43,560 nucleotides of DNA, taken from contig JAPPKP010000424.1 in NCBI GenBank assembly GCA_028819955.1, positions 1-43,560 on the forward strand, read 5' to 3'. The notes under the pieces were generated by a model. The model ran no database searches, was not told where the DNA came from, and saw nothing but the letters and a program-made list of their open reading frames with translations. Positions 1 to 7,267 of this stretch are shown here, one piece after another. This DNA comes from Rhodospirillaceae bacterium (lineage in GTDB: Bacteria; Pseudomonadota; Alphaproteobacteria; UBA828). A program made the translations under genes and the position numbers. Within the stretch, counting starts at the first letter, position 1. The number at the start of each line of letters is the position of its first letter.

Positions 1-2
1 CA

Positions 3-170
3 AGGGATATCGCCAGTGATCAGGGGATCAACACCGTCCCGGAATGTCCGGTTACCGCCGGCAGGCAGTGGCAGCACTATCTCGATGACCTGAGCGCGTT
101 TTTCGCGTTTCTCGACAAGACAGAAGTTTTGGCAACACAAATGGCGCGAGAGCAAGGCATAGTTCGATAG
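3..170 (+). CDS. C-terminal end of an unidentified protein, cut by the window edge
   Basis: This frame is open from the left edge and ends at TAG (168-170), giving about 55 residues. The end is helical and mixed in charge (for example QWQHYLDDLSAFFAFLDK, then MAREQGIVR). I do not recognise a family. Over its last part it overlaps the minus-strand tyrosine-recombinase remnant, so at most one of the two can be genuine coding sequence between about 77 and 170. The amino-acid pattern looks protein-like rather than random, but with only a tail visible the call is weak. Confidence 0.35.
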   Translation, partial: RDIASDQGINTVPECPVTAGRQWQHYLDDLSAFFAFLDKTEVLATQMAREQGIVR

Positions 171-262
171 CGGTCTGGTTCCTCTTTTTTCTTCAGTTTC
201 AGGTCGACGTGCAGATAGACGTGCGTGGTCTCGATGAATTCATGACCGAGTCACAACGCGCT
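162..262 (-). pseudogene. Tyrosine recombinase, C-terminal remnant with a nonsense codon
   Basis: Reading leftward from 250, the frame gives LGHEFIETTHVYLHVDLKLK. This is the signature end of phage-integrase-family recombinases: LGH, then a threonine pair, then the catalytic tyrosine in VYLH. Just before LGH the codons read Ala-Leu-TGA, where family members usually have Ala-Leu-Trp. A single TGG-to-TGA change would therefore explain the stop at 251-253. The conserved arginine boxes are not visible upstream in this frame, so only the last 30 or so codons survive. It is a scar of an old mobile element and cannot be active. Confidence 0.5.
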
Positions 263-681
263 TGATGCTCTTCCCTTATGGCGTCCCAAGTCTCTTTCGT
301 CATTGCTGAAAGTACTCTTGGTGGTGATACAACCTCCTTCATGACGGCATCATGCTCTTCGTCGGCTACAGGGTTTGCGACCTGTCCTGCGAAATGAGCA
401 GGGTCCTTGGCAGTACCTTCGAATGCTTCCTCTATGGTCCCAACCACCTTGGTCATGGCGATTATCGGGGCCTCATTGCCCCACGCAAATGTAATTCGCA
501 AGGATGTAACCAACGCATGAGGGGCTGTCTCCGCCCAGGTCGTTGCAAACTCCAAAGTCCTCACAGCCTTGTCATCGACTGCAAGACCGTGGTGCAATCT
601 CGTCGCTAGTGTCTTGATCGAGAAATTTGCCAGAATATTCTCATCGGCAATGTTGGGGGAGTGACCGGTGGGCAGAGCAGC
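199..681 (-). pseudogene. Protein-like open frame with no normal start codon
   Basis: Downstream of the ferritin-like gene the same strand stays open to a TGA at 199-201. The segment has a believable, mainly helical composition (for example TLEFATTWAETAPHALVTSL and DEEHDAVMKEVV). Its third-position GC is lower than in the neighbours, which suggests foreign origin. No ATG, GTG or TTG lies at its upstream end; the first in-frame ATG is at 456, which would leave 85 residues. Its last 17 codons overlap the recombinase remnant in another frame. I read it as a decayed or frameshifted gene of unknown function. A short real gene from 456 is the alternative. Confidence 0.3.
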
Positions 682-689
682 GGTGACGA

Positions 690-1202
690 TTACCTTGTCG
701 GAAGCGGAGCGGCGTGAGCTGGAGGGTCTGGGAGAGGAAGCATCAACTGGCCGGACACCAGTTCGATGGCCTTTTCGTCCTCGCCTTCGGATGCGAGTTT
801 CATGGCGGCAATGATCAAGTCCTCGTGTTGGATCATGGAGTTGATGACCGGCTTCAACGCTTTGGGCACCGATTCGATAATCTCGCGATAACGATCCTGA
901 AATTCTACGCTGGCCGCCACCATATAGGTGGTCGCCTCGGTCCAGCTCATGTGTTCGACGCGCCGAATGAAGGCCCGGGCATCGTTCCGGCTGGTGTCGC
1001 TCTCGACGATATCGCCGCCATGCTCGAAGACGACCTGGCGCAGGCGCGCCTTGGTCTCGGTTTCGAGTTGCAGCAGTGATCCGATGAGGTGTTTCTGAAC
1101 CGGGGTGTGGAACAGGTGCAGCAGGGCGCAATAGAACGCCTCGCCGTACACCTCGCCCTGGTACATTTCGGCCACTTCCCGTTTCTGCTGTTCCGATATC
1201 AT
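690..1202 (-). CDS. Ferritin-like four-helix protein, 170 residues, function unknown
   Basis: I start it at the ATG at 1202 because GGGAGG sits at the right distance upstream; an in-frame ATG at 1256 lacks such a site. The product is almost all helix, without a signal peptide. It carries spaced Glu/His groups typical of ferritin-like or rubrerythrin-like di-iron bundles: GEVYGE near residue 14, LETETKARLRQVVFEHGG near 43-60, VEFQDRYREII near 95-105 and MIQHEDLIIAAMK near 120-132. I infer a metal-binding or oxygen-stress role, but the ligand set cannot be confirmed by eye and the exact family is not recognised. It is flanked by recombinase scars, so it may be cargo of a vanished element. Confidence 0.7.
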   Translation of the reverse strand: MISEQQKREVAEMYQGEVYGEAFYCALLHLFHTPVQKHLIGSLLQLETETKARLRQVVFEHGGDIVESDTSRNDARAFIRRVEHMSWTEATTYMVAASVEFQDRYREIIESVPKALKPVINSMIQHEDLIIAAMKLASEGEDEKAIELVSGQLMLPLPDPPAHAAPLPTR

Positions 1203-1558
1203 CCGGCACCTCCCGCGTTGACACGTCAGGCAAGCATGCCAGCTTTTCGTCGCCATACAAACGTCGGACCGCCGTTCAGCGGGTGCTCCAGACGATCATC
1301 CCGGGCGAAGCTGTTGCGGGAAACCAAACTTGTCTGCGCCGACAAGGGACTGTCAGCAAGTGGCGGAGGCTGTTGAAAAAGTCGGGGCCGATGAGTGTGC
1401 GCACGGCATTTGATGGTGGGGCTTTCAAATTATTCGATGGTCGTTGTGCGGCAGATACCCGGACTGCGCCTGGTGCAGCGCCGTGCCGTGCGGTCATCGC
1501 CGCCGCTCATGGCCAGGTTGTGTGAGAAGGTCTGCCTGGCAGGGAGAAGGCGGCGGGT
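1203..1558. other. Gap with no convincing gene; possible insertion-sequence debris
   Basis: This stretch lies between the ferritin-like gene and the recombinase fragment. Short open frames on both strands have arginine- and proline-rich compositions typical of non-coding high-GC DNA. The only recognisable item is the insertion-sequence-like end at 1367-1383. I see no RNA gene or clear terminator. Confidence 0.4.
1367..1383. mobile_element. Possible solitary insertion-sequence terminal inverted repeat
   Basis: The 17 bases AGGCTGTTGAAAAAGTC resemble the terminal repeats of several transposase families common in proteobacteria (IS5 or IS1182 type). I find no matching inverted copy in the window and no transposase frame next to it. 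It would thus be one end of a decayed element. The match is from memory of the motif only. Confidence 0.3.
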
Positions 1559-1619
1559 GTTACCGGTTACCGTTACCTTGCCTCCCTAGGGGTTCGAGGC
1601 GGTAACGGCTTTCGGTAAC
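1559..1619. repeat. Five GTTACC hexamers arranged symmetrically around a CCCTAGGGG palindrome
   Basis: GTTACC occurs at 1559-1564, 1566-1571 and 1572-1577. Its inverse GGTAAC occurs at 1601-1606 and 1614-1619. Between them lies the palindrome CCCTAGGGG (1584-1592) followed by TTCGAGGC. The layout resembles the arms and core of a site-specific recombination site or a multi-dimer operator. The palindrome contains the stop codon of the integrase remnant. Ten bases, CCCTAGGGGT, also occur at the 3' end of the tRNA-Glu gene (3764-3773), a common attachment position. The link to that tRNA is only suggestive. Confidence 0.4.
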
Positions 1620-1771
1620 GCCTGGTCCCGGCCATTGACGGCGGCGGCCGGTGCCGTGTTGGGCGCGGCGCGGACGCCGAAGCCCTTGAGGCCGGCATCG
1701 CGGATATCTATGGTGGCCATGCGTGGTCGCAGAGCCGTGATACGCGCTTTGGTTGATCGTGTCGTGGCCAT
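1586..1771 (-). pseudogene. Integrase N-terminal fragment (arm-binding domain)
   Basis: A 61-residue frame starts at ATG 1771 behind a good AGGGAGGG ribosome site. Its residues 2-34 match the start of phage-type integrases: a basic segment, then IDIRDAGLKGFGVR, the arm-type DNA-binding domain that normally precedes a 300-residue catalytic domain. After GFGVR the sequence becomes Ala/Pro-rich, loses the family pattern and stops at 1586-1588. The core-binding and catalytic parts, with the R-H-R-Y residues, are absent. It is a truncated integrase, probably of a different family from the remnant at 162-262. It could still be translated as a small DNA-binding peptide, but nothing shows that. Confidence 0.55.
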
Positions 1772-1854
1772 GGTTTCCCTCCCTGCCTTGGGTTGCAGAC
1801 GCGGAGTGATTCGGCACGGAGTCATCCCGCAATTGCAGTCGAGAGAGGAAATAG

Positions 1855-3642
1855 GTGTCTCTGAGACAGACAGTTAGAACCAAGGGCGCGGTTCTCGGCG
1901 TGACGCGGTCATGTACCGGGATGTACTGGAATGATCGTCTTGACGATGATCAGGCCGTCTCGGACCTGGCCCAGCGTCTCGGCCTGCCGGAGGTCCTGGC
2001 CCGCCTCCTGGCAGCCAGGGGCATCGAGGCCGACGGCGTCGACGGATTTCTCGAACCGCGCGTGAAGCACCTGATGCCCGATCCTCTCGACATGGTCGAC
2101 ATGACGGGCGCTGTCCGGCGCATCGCGGATGCCGTCGAAGCCGATGAGACGATCGGCATCTTCGGTGACTACGATGTCGATGGCGCCACCTCGGCAGCCC
2201 TTCTCGTGCGTTACCTGGACTGCATCGGCGCGAAGACGGTGGTCCATATTCCCGATCGCAGGAAGGAGGGATACGGACCGAGCATCAACGCCCTTGCATC
2301 CCTGAAGGAGAGAGGCGCAGGTCCGGTGGTGACCGTGGATTGCGGCATCACGGCACATGAGCCTCTGCGTCTCGCCCACCAGGCGGGAATCGACATCATC
2401 GTGCTCGATCATCATCAGGTGGCGGGCGACCTGCCGCAGGCCACGGCGCTGGTCAATCCGAACAGATCCGACTGCGGCAGCGGGCTGGGCCACCTGGCGG
2501 CCGTTGGCGTCACGTTCATGACCGTCGTCGCGATCAACAGGGAATTGCGTCAGCGCGGCCGGTTCGACCAATGTCCCGAGCCCGATCTCATGCAGTGGCT
2601 CGACCTGGTGGCATTGGGCACGCTCTGCGACAGCGTGCCCCTCACCGGACTGAACCGGGCGCTGGTGCGCCAGGGACTGAAGGTTCTGGGCCGCGGCGGC
2701 AACGAGGGGCTCATGGCCCTTGGCCGTTGTGCGCGTCTGACGGAGGATCCGACAGCCCACCATGCGGTATTCGTGTTCGGACCGCGCATCAATGCCGGCG
2801 GCCGGGTTGGCGATCCGGCACTGGGTGTGCGCCTGCTGACCTCGCGGGACGAGGAAGAGGTGGCAGGTATCGCCGTCAGGCTGGATGACTGCAACAGGGA
2901 GCGCCGGCGCATCGAGAAAGGCGTGCTCGCGGCCGCGATGAACCAGGCCGAGGCCCAGGCGTCACGCCACTGCTGCGTGGTGTCGGGAAAGGACTGGCAC
3001 CCCGGTGTTCTCGGCATCGTGGCGAGCAGGCTGGTGGACCGCTTCTCCCGGCCCGCCGTGGTCATTTCCACGGCCGACACCCCCGGCACGGGTTCGTGCC
3101 GTTCCGTCAGGGGCGTGAACATCGGCGCCGCGGTAGGGTGCGCGGTGGAAGAGGGTATTCTCGTCAGGGGCGGCGGTCATCCCGCGGCAGCGGGCCTGGC
3201 GGTCGAGGAAGACAGGATCTCCGACCTCGCTTCATTTCTCGATCACCAGCTGGCGCGAGAGATTGCAGCGCTGCCGGACGTGCCCGAACTCGGCATCGAT
3301 GGCGTTCTCAGTGTTGCCGCCGTCAACGAGGACCTGATCCGTTCAATCGAGCGCGCCGGTCCCTTCGGCACCGGCAATGCCCGGCCTCGTTTCGCCATCA
3401 AGGATGCGCGCGTCAGCTGGGCGCAACGGGTCGGGGACCACCATGTCCGGGTGACCGCCCGGGATGCCGGCGGTGCGCGCCTTGATGCCATCGCGTTCCG
3501 CGTCGCGGACGATCCGTTGGGCAAGGCCCTGCTGACCAGCGACACCGGGGCCTTTCACCTTGCCGGGCATCTGGCCATCAACACCTGGCGGGGCAAACAG
3601 CGCCCGCAACTCATCATCGAGGACGCGGCCGTGGCGACCTGA
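1855..3642 (+). CDS. recJ: Single-stranded-DNA-specific exonuclease RecJ
   Basis: RecJ degrades single-stranded DNA 5' to 3' in RecF-pathway recombination, mismatch repair and base excision repair. The 595-residue product has the usual length. It shows GDYDVDG at about residues 104-110 and VLDHHQ at about 182-187 (DHH domain, Mn-binding). GPRINAGGR follows near 306, and the DHHA1 motif RGGGHPAAAGL is at about 437-447. I use the GTG at 1855, which has AGAGAGGA just upstream; the N-terminus reading VTRSCTGMYW, then AQRLGLPEVLARLLAARG, fits the family start. It stands alone on the plus strand, 61 bases before tRNA-Glu. Nothing is missing. Confidence 0.96.
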   Translation: MSLRQTVRTKGAVLGVTRSCTGMYWNDRLDDDQAVSDLAQRLGLPEVLARLLAARGIEADGVDGFLEPRVKHLMPDPLDMVDMTGAVRRIADAVEADETIGIFGDYDVDGATSAALLVRYLDCIGAKTVVHIPDRRKEGYGPSINALASLKERGAGPVVTVDCGITAHEPLRLAHQAGIDIIVLDHHQVAGDLPQATALVNPNRSDCGSGLGHLAAVGVTFMTVVAINRELRQRGRFDQCPEPDLMQWLDLVALGTLCDSVPLTGLNRALVRQGLKVLGRGGNEGLMALGRCARLTEDPTAHHAVFVFGPRINAGGRVGDPALGVRLLTSRDEEEVAGIAVRLDDCNRERRRIEKGVLAAAMNQAEAQASRHCCVVSGKDWHPGVLGIVASRLVDRFSRPAVVISTADTPGTGSCRSVRGVNIGAAVGCAVEEGILVRGGGHPAAAGLAVEEDRISDLASFLDHQLAREIAALPDVPELGIDGVLSVAAVNEDLIRSIERAGPFGTGNARPRFAIKDARVSWAQRVGDHHVRVTARDAGGARLDAIAFRVADDPLGKALLTSDTGAFHLAGHLAINTWRGKQRPQLIIEDAAVAT

Positions 3643-3703
3643 CGCCCGTCCGTGCCCCTTGAAATTGTCGAGACGGGCCGTTATCTCAACATCGGCTCCG
3701 GAC

Positions 3704-3778
3704 GACCCCTTCGTCTAGAGGTTAGGACACAACCCTTTCACGGTTGAGACAGGGGTTCGATTCCCCTAGGGGTCACCA
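3704..3778 (+). tRNA. tRNA-Glu (anticodon UUC), CCA encoded
   Basis: The sequence folds as a cloverleaf. The acceptor stem is GACCCCT/AGGGGTC (3704-3710 with 3768-3774), followed by discriminator A and an encoded CCA (3776-3778). The anticodon stem is CAACC/GGTTG (3730-3734 with 3742-3746), and its loop carries TTC at 3737-3739. The T arm is CAGGGGTTCGATTCCCCTA. The glutamate anticodon decodes GAA and GAG. tRNA genes such as this are frequent integration targets, which matters because recombinase scars lie 2-3 kb upstream. Confidence 0.97.
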
Positions 3779-4219
3779 TTTTGCCGGGAGTTGGAAAGCC
3801 GGTTCGCATTCGGAAAGAGTATCCGGGTGCGGACGAATCGGCCGCTCCAGGGGTTCACTGGCGACATGGCGGCGGCGTTTTGTTCCTGCTATGTTCTCAT
3901 GCCATGATGACCTCATGGACGACGATCTGCGCACCGTCGAGAGAAACAGCCTCATCTTCGATATCGAACGGGCCCCGAGCCGTCACGACAGGGCGCGGTC
4001 CGCTCTCGATCGGGCGATGAAAAACACGGCCCCGCGACCATTTCGCACCGTGAGGGCGCAATTCGAACCGCGCGGCGCGCATCCATCATGTCGGGCGCCG
4101 GGCGGCCCCTTTCGATTCGGATTCCGAAGTCGTCCCGCCAGGCTCGCATAGTGATCGAGATCCCCCTATGGTTTGGCGCCATTCGGGGGTTTGGCGCCAT
4201 TCGGGCGGGGAGAGAGTCG
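3779..4219. other. 440-base spacer between tRNA-Glu and the ThDP enzyme
   Basis: I see no convincing gene. One frame from ATG 3915 to 4151 (78 residues, beginning MDDDLRTVERNSLIFDIERA) is hydrophilic and could be a small protein. Its second half is arginine/proline-rich, and no homologue is recognised. The right end carries a perfect 17-base tandem repeat, listed separately. No terminator-like hairpin with a T run follows the tRNA. Confidence 0.35.
4171..4205. repeat. Tandem 17-base direct repeat upstream of the ThDP enzyme gene
   Basis: GTTTGGCGCCATTCGGG occurs at 4171-4187 and again, unchanged, at 4189-4205, a period of 18 bases. Each copy contains the palindrome GGCGCC. The second copy ends 14 bases before the ATG at 4220, so it covers the region where a promoter or leader would lie. 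Helical spacing close to two turns and an internal palindrome suggest an operator bound by a dimer. A related TTTTGGCGCC sequence occurs just before the broken DUF3800 gene at about 6158-6167. Confidence 0.5.
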
Positions 4220-5887
4220 ATGGGCCGACCGGGAGCCGAGTATCTCGCCGAGGCGCTACACGTCTACGGGGCGACCCACGTTTTCTTCGTGGAGGCGATC
4301 CTTCGGCGCACCCTGATGCATCTGGAGAAGCACGGCGTCTACCGCATTCTGGCGCATAGCGAGAAGGCGGCGGCGTACATGGCGGACGGCTACGCTCGCG
4401 CGTCCGGCAAGGTCGGAGTCTGCATGGCGCAGTCGGTGGGGGCAGCGAACCTCGCGGCGGGCTTGCAGGACGCCTATCTCAACCGCACGCCGGTAGTCGC
4501 TTTCACCGGCCACAAGGCGATTCCGCAGCTCCACCAAAACGCCTATCAGGAAATCGAGCACGCGGGCTTGTTTCAGTCGGTGACTCAATTCTCGGCCAAG
4601 GTGGAGACGGCGGACCAGCTGCCGTTGCTGCTGAGGCAGGCGTTTCGCGAGGCGACCGGGCCGACGCCGCGACCGGCGCACCTCGATCTCTCTGGCATGG
4701 CGGCGCAAATCGTCGAGGACGGCGAACTCGACTGCCCGGTGCACGTGGATTCCCGGCACGCAAGGGCGCCGGCCTATCGGGCCGCGCCCGACCCCGCCGA
4801 TGTCGGGGCGGCAGCCGAGGCGATCAATGCTGCCGCCCGACCGGTCGCAATACTCGGGGGTGGCGCGACGCTCGCCGGTGCCGGCGCGCAGGCCCGCGCG
4901 CTCGCCGCGCGCGGCATTCCTGTTGCCTACGCGTTGGATGGCAAGGGCCTGGTCGCCGATGACGACGATGGCACCATTGGTGTCGTTGGCAACTACTCGG
5001 CGCCTTACGCGAACCGCATCATCCACGAAGCGGACCTGGTCATCTACGTAGGTTGCGAAACCAGCGACATGAGCACCGGCAACTGGCGCGTGCCCGAGCC
5101 GGGCACGCCCATTGTGCACATCGATGCAGACTCCGCCGAGCTGGGCCGGAGCTACCCCGGCACCCTCGGTATCTATGGCGACGCCCGCCTCGCGCTCGGT
5201 GCGTTGGTAGAGCGTCTACAGGGGCGCACCGACCGAAGCTGGACAGCTCATGCGGGTGAGTTGCGCCGGGCATGGCGCGCAGAGGTCGAGCCGCGTTCGA
5301 GCGCACTCACCAAACCGATCGCGGTCGAGCGACTGTGTCGCGAGTTGACCCGAATCCTGCCCGAGAATGCGATGCTGGTGGCAGACACCGGTTACAGCGC
5401 GGTCTGGACCGGCACCCTGGTCGATTTGAATCACGAATCGCAGGGCTTCATGCGGGCAGCGGGCTCGCTCGGCTGGGCGTTTCCGGCGGCCATTGGCGCG
5501 CAGTGCGCATTACCGGATCGGCCGGTGGTGTGCTTCTGCGGAGACGGCGGTTTCTACTACCATCTTTCCGAGCTCGAGACGGCGCGGCGCTGGCGGATCC
5601 CGGTCACTGTGATCATCAACAACAACTCGGCCTTTGGCCAGGACATCGAAGGTGTGCGCAAGGTCTATGGCGGCGACAACGGTCGCGCCCGGGACCTGAC
5701 TCACTTCGAACCCGTCAGCTTTGCGGCCGTGGCAGAATCGTTCGGTTGCCGCGGCATCCGAGTCGAGGACCCGGCCGACATCGCCGATGCCATCAAGACC
5801 GCGATCGCATCGAGCGAACCCACTGTCGTCGATGTCGTGACCGATGCGGAGCCGCGGGCGCCGGTTGCCTGGGTTCCCGACGCTTGA
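4220..5887 (+). CDS. Thiamine diphosphate-dependent enzyme, acetolactate-synthase-like
   Basis: The 555-residue product has the three-domain layout of ThDP decarboxylases and carboligases. The cofactor-activating glutamate is in AHSEKAAAYMADGYAR at about residue 48. The metal/ThDP motif is CGDGGFYYH at about 438-446, closing with VIINNNSAFG. The central domain includes AAARPVAILGGGATLAGAG. I start at ATG 4220, preceded by GGGAGAGA, rather than at in-frame upstream codons, because the family begins with this kind of GAEYLAEAL helix. Substrate cannot be read from sequence; likely reactions are pyruvate or 2-oxo-acid condensation or decarboxylation. No small regulatory subunit (IlvH-like) lies nearby, so biosynthetic IlvB is less likely. 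It is transcribed alone, behind the tandem repeat at 4171-4205. Confidence 0.85.
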   Translation: MGRPGAEYLAEALHVYGATHVFFVEAILRRTLMHLEKHGVYRILAHSEKAAAYMADGYARASGKVGVCMAQSVGAANLAAGLQDAYLNRTPVVAFTGHKAIPQLHQNAYQEIEHAGLFQSVTQFSAKVETADQLPLLLRQAFREATGPTPRPAHLDLSGMAAQIVEDGELDCPVHVDSRHARAPAYRAAPDPADVGAAAEAINAAARPVAILGGGATLAGAGAQARALAARGIPVAYALDGKGLVADDDDGTIGVVGNYSAPYANRIIHEADLVIYVGCETSDMSTGNWRVPEPGTPIVHIDADSAELGRSYPGTLGIYGDARLALGALVERLQGRTDRSWTAHAGELRRAWRAEVEPRSSALTKPIAVERLCRELTRILPENAMLVADTGYSAVWTGTLVDLNHESQGFMRAAGSLGWAFPAAIGAQCALPDRPVVCFCGDGGFYYHLSELETARRWRIPVTVIINNNSAFGQDIEGVRKVYGGDNGRARDLTHFEPVSFAAVAESFGCRGIRVEDPADIADAIKTAIASSEPTVVDVVTDAEPRAPVAWVPDA

Positions 5888-6169
5888 CAGGAGAAATGCT
5901 GTCGGCACGCGATGTTCCGGCACTCCCCGCCCGAGAGCGACGCCGGTTGCAGGCAATCGAGGACGGGCCCGACCGCGCCCGCGCGACGCGAACCGCGCCC
6001 GCGGCAGGCACAACCCTGACCGCATCCCCAACCCGTTTATCCGGCTCCGCATCGTTGACGCGGGCCATTGTCTCCCACATTGCTCGCAGAACTTCTTTGT
6101 TGCCGACCCCGTCGTGGGCGGCGAACCCTATGGCCACCGAATGGTGGCCATAGCCACTTTTGGCGCCGA
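5888..6169. other. Spacer of 282 bases after the ThDP gene
   Basis: No gene is supported. The only structure is the strong hairpin at 6128-6153. Short open frames here have non-coding composition. Confidence 0.4.
6128..6153. terminator. Perfect 11-bp hairpin with GAAT loop
   Basis: CTATGGCCACC (6128-6138) pairs perfectly with GGTGGCCATAG (6143-6153) around the loop GAAT. Four T residues follow soon after (6158-6161), so it could end transcription of the ThDP gene. It also sits 16 bases before the ATG of the broken DUF3800 gene, so an operator or translational hairpin for that gene is equally possible. Confidence 0.4.
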
Positions 6170-6491
6170 ATGAAAATCCGATTTATCGACGAAGCGGGAG
6201 ACCTCGGACCTCTTGCCGACCTTCGGCCACAGCGACAACCACGCCGGCCTCCAGGTCTGCGATGTCCTGCGCTCCGCGCTGCTCTATCCCGTCGCCTGCC
6301 ACACGTATTACACAGGCCACGTAAACAATGTTCACGTGCAGCCCGCCGCCGGGAATCTTCGGCAACGCTATGCCCACCAGTCAAAGGCGCTCCAGTACCG
6401 CTACCTGGATGCTACAAGTGACCGTTATCGCGGTGGCCTCGTAGTCTCCGATGCCATCGAACAACGCAGTGCCTCCTTGATGTTTCGCTGA
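6170..6491 (+). pseudogene. DUF3800 gene with the middle deleted
   Basis: The start (ATG 6170) gives MKIRFIDEAGDLGPL, the typical opening of DUF3800 proteins with the conserved D-E-x-G. In a different frame, from about 6213, the sequence gives PTFGHSDNHAGLQVCDVLRS and continues to TGA at 6491 with HVNNVHVQPAAGNLRQRY. The C-terminal D-N-x-x-x-L-Q-V-C-D pattern is the other DUF3800 hallmark. The central 150 or so residues of a normal copy are missing, and the joint near 6205-6213 is out of frame. Two true ends in different frames indicate an internal deletion. It probably derives from the same family as the intact gene at 7268, but the two are not close copies. Confidence 0.6.
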
Positions 6492-6612
6492 CATCGTGAT
6501 CGCTGCGACGATGGGCGGCGGGTCTGCACTTCTGGCCGGCATCGGCATGGTGCGGCCTTCCCGCAGGGCTGCGACCACGGAGGCTCGCAGGTGTGAGAAC
6601 AATTCCTGCACG

Positions 6613-7071
6613 TCAAGTTGGTCGCGGTGTGGCCTTCGGTTGCCTCGACCGGTCAGTCGACTCGGTGTGCGCCCGAACTTCCAGCTGAAGGCCGATTGCG
6701 TTGAGCGCCGCATCCATCCGGTCGAGCCGCGAACTATGACGGACGTCGAGCACCCGATCGACCTGTGGCAGATGCCAGCCCAGGCGGCGCGCCAACTCCG
6801 CCTTGCCCACTCCCTGGTCCCGCATGCCCTGGTACAGCAGCGCCTTGATCGCCGTCAGCGTCGGCACGGCGACACGGATATCGCCCGTGGATGGAGTAGG
6901 GATATCCTGTTTGGCCGCGATCCGCGCCGCGATTGCCTCCTCGAGCGCATCGGCAGCCCGGCTCAGCGCCTCGTCGCGGTCGTCACCGAACGTCGTGAGC
7001 TCCGGAAAGTCGACGGACGTCACGAGCACAGTGCCGTCGTCGTCCTCCAGCAGCACCGGATACACCAACAT
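6613..7071 (-). CDS. hicB: HicB-family antitoxin-like protein
   Basis: The 152-residue product begins MLVYPVLLEDDDGTVLVTS and continues through FPELTTFGDDRDEALSRA and ALEEAIAARIA. This is the partial RNase-H-like fold of HicB antitoxins. It ends with a DNA-binding helix-turn-helix, KAELARRLGWHLPQVDRVLD (about residues 98-117), used for autorepression. I start at ATG 7071; an upstream in-frame GTG-type extension lacks family similarity. HicB normally neutralises the small mRNA interferase HicA encoded just upstream. Here the upstream side (7075-7267) shows no intact HicA frame. It is therefore an orphan antitoxin or the survivor of a broken module. Confidence 0.8.
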   Translation of the reverse strand: MLVYPVLLEDDDGTVLVTSVDFPELTTFGDDRDEALSRAADALEEAIAARIAAKQDIPTPSTGDIRVAVPTLTAIKALLYQGMRDQGVGKAELARRLGWHLPQVDRVLDVRHSSRLDRMDAALNAIGLQLEVRAHTESTDRSRQPKATPRPT

Positions 7072-7267
7072 CAGGTCAACCCCAGATCCTTCTTGATCTT
7101 CGCAACTTGACGTCACTTGTGGCCACCCCTTGTTGACGCCGGCCTGAAGTTTGCAATACAGTTGCTAAAGCGTCTGCGGAGAGTCGCCAAGCGGCTCGCC
7201 CTCTGGGGCCAAAGGCTCCAAGGCCCAGGCGCTTTCTCTTTGTCCGCTCGAGGCGAATTGGCCCGCC

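Noticed and set aside
3704..3778. tRNA-Glu as attachment site of the pilus-secretion island
   Set aside because: Only ten bases of the tRNA end recur (at 1584-1593), on the other side of recJ. No copy is seen at the island borders near 8200 or 39000.
7072..7267. A hicA toxin upstream of hicB
   Set aside because: A frame ending KIKKDLGLT overlaps the hicB start as TGATG, but an in-frame TGA lies 13 codons earlier. No HicA-type Gly-Ser-His core is visible, so it is at most a tiny remnant.
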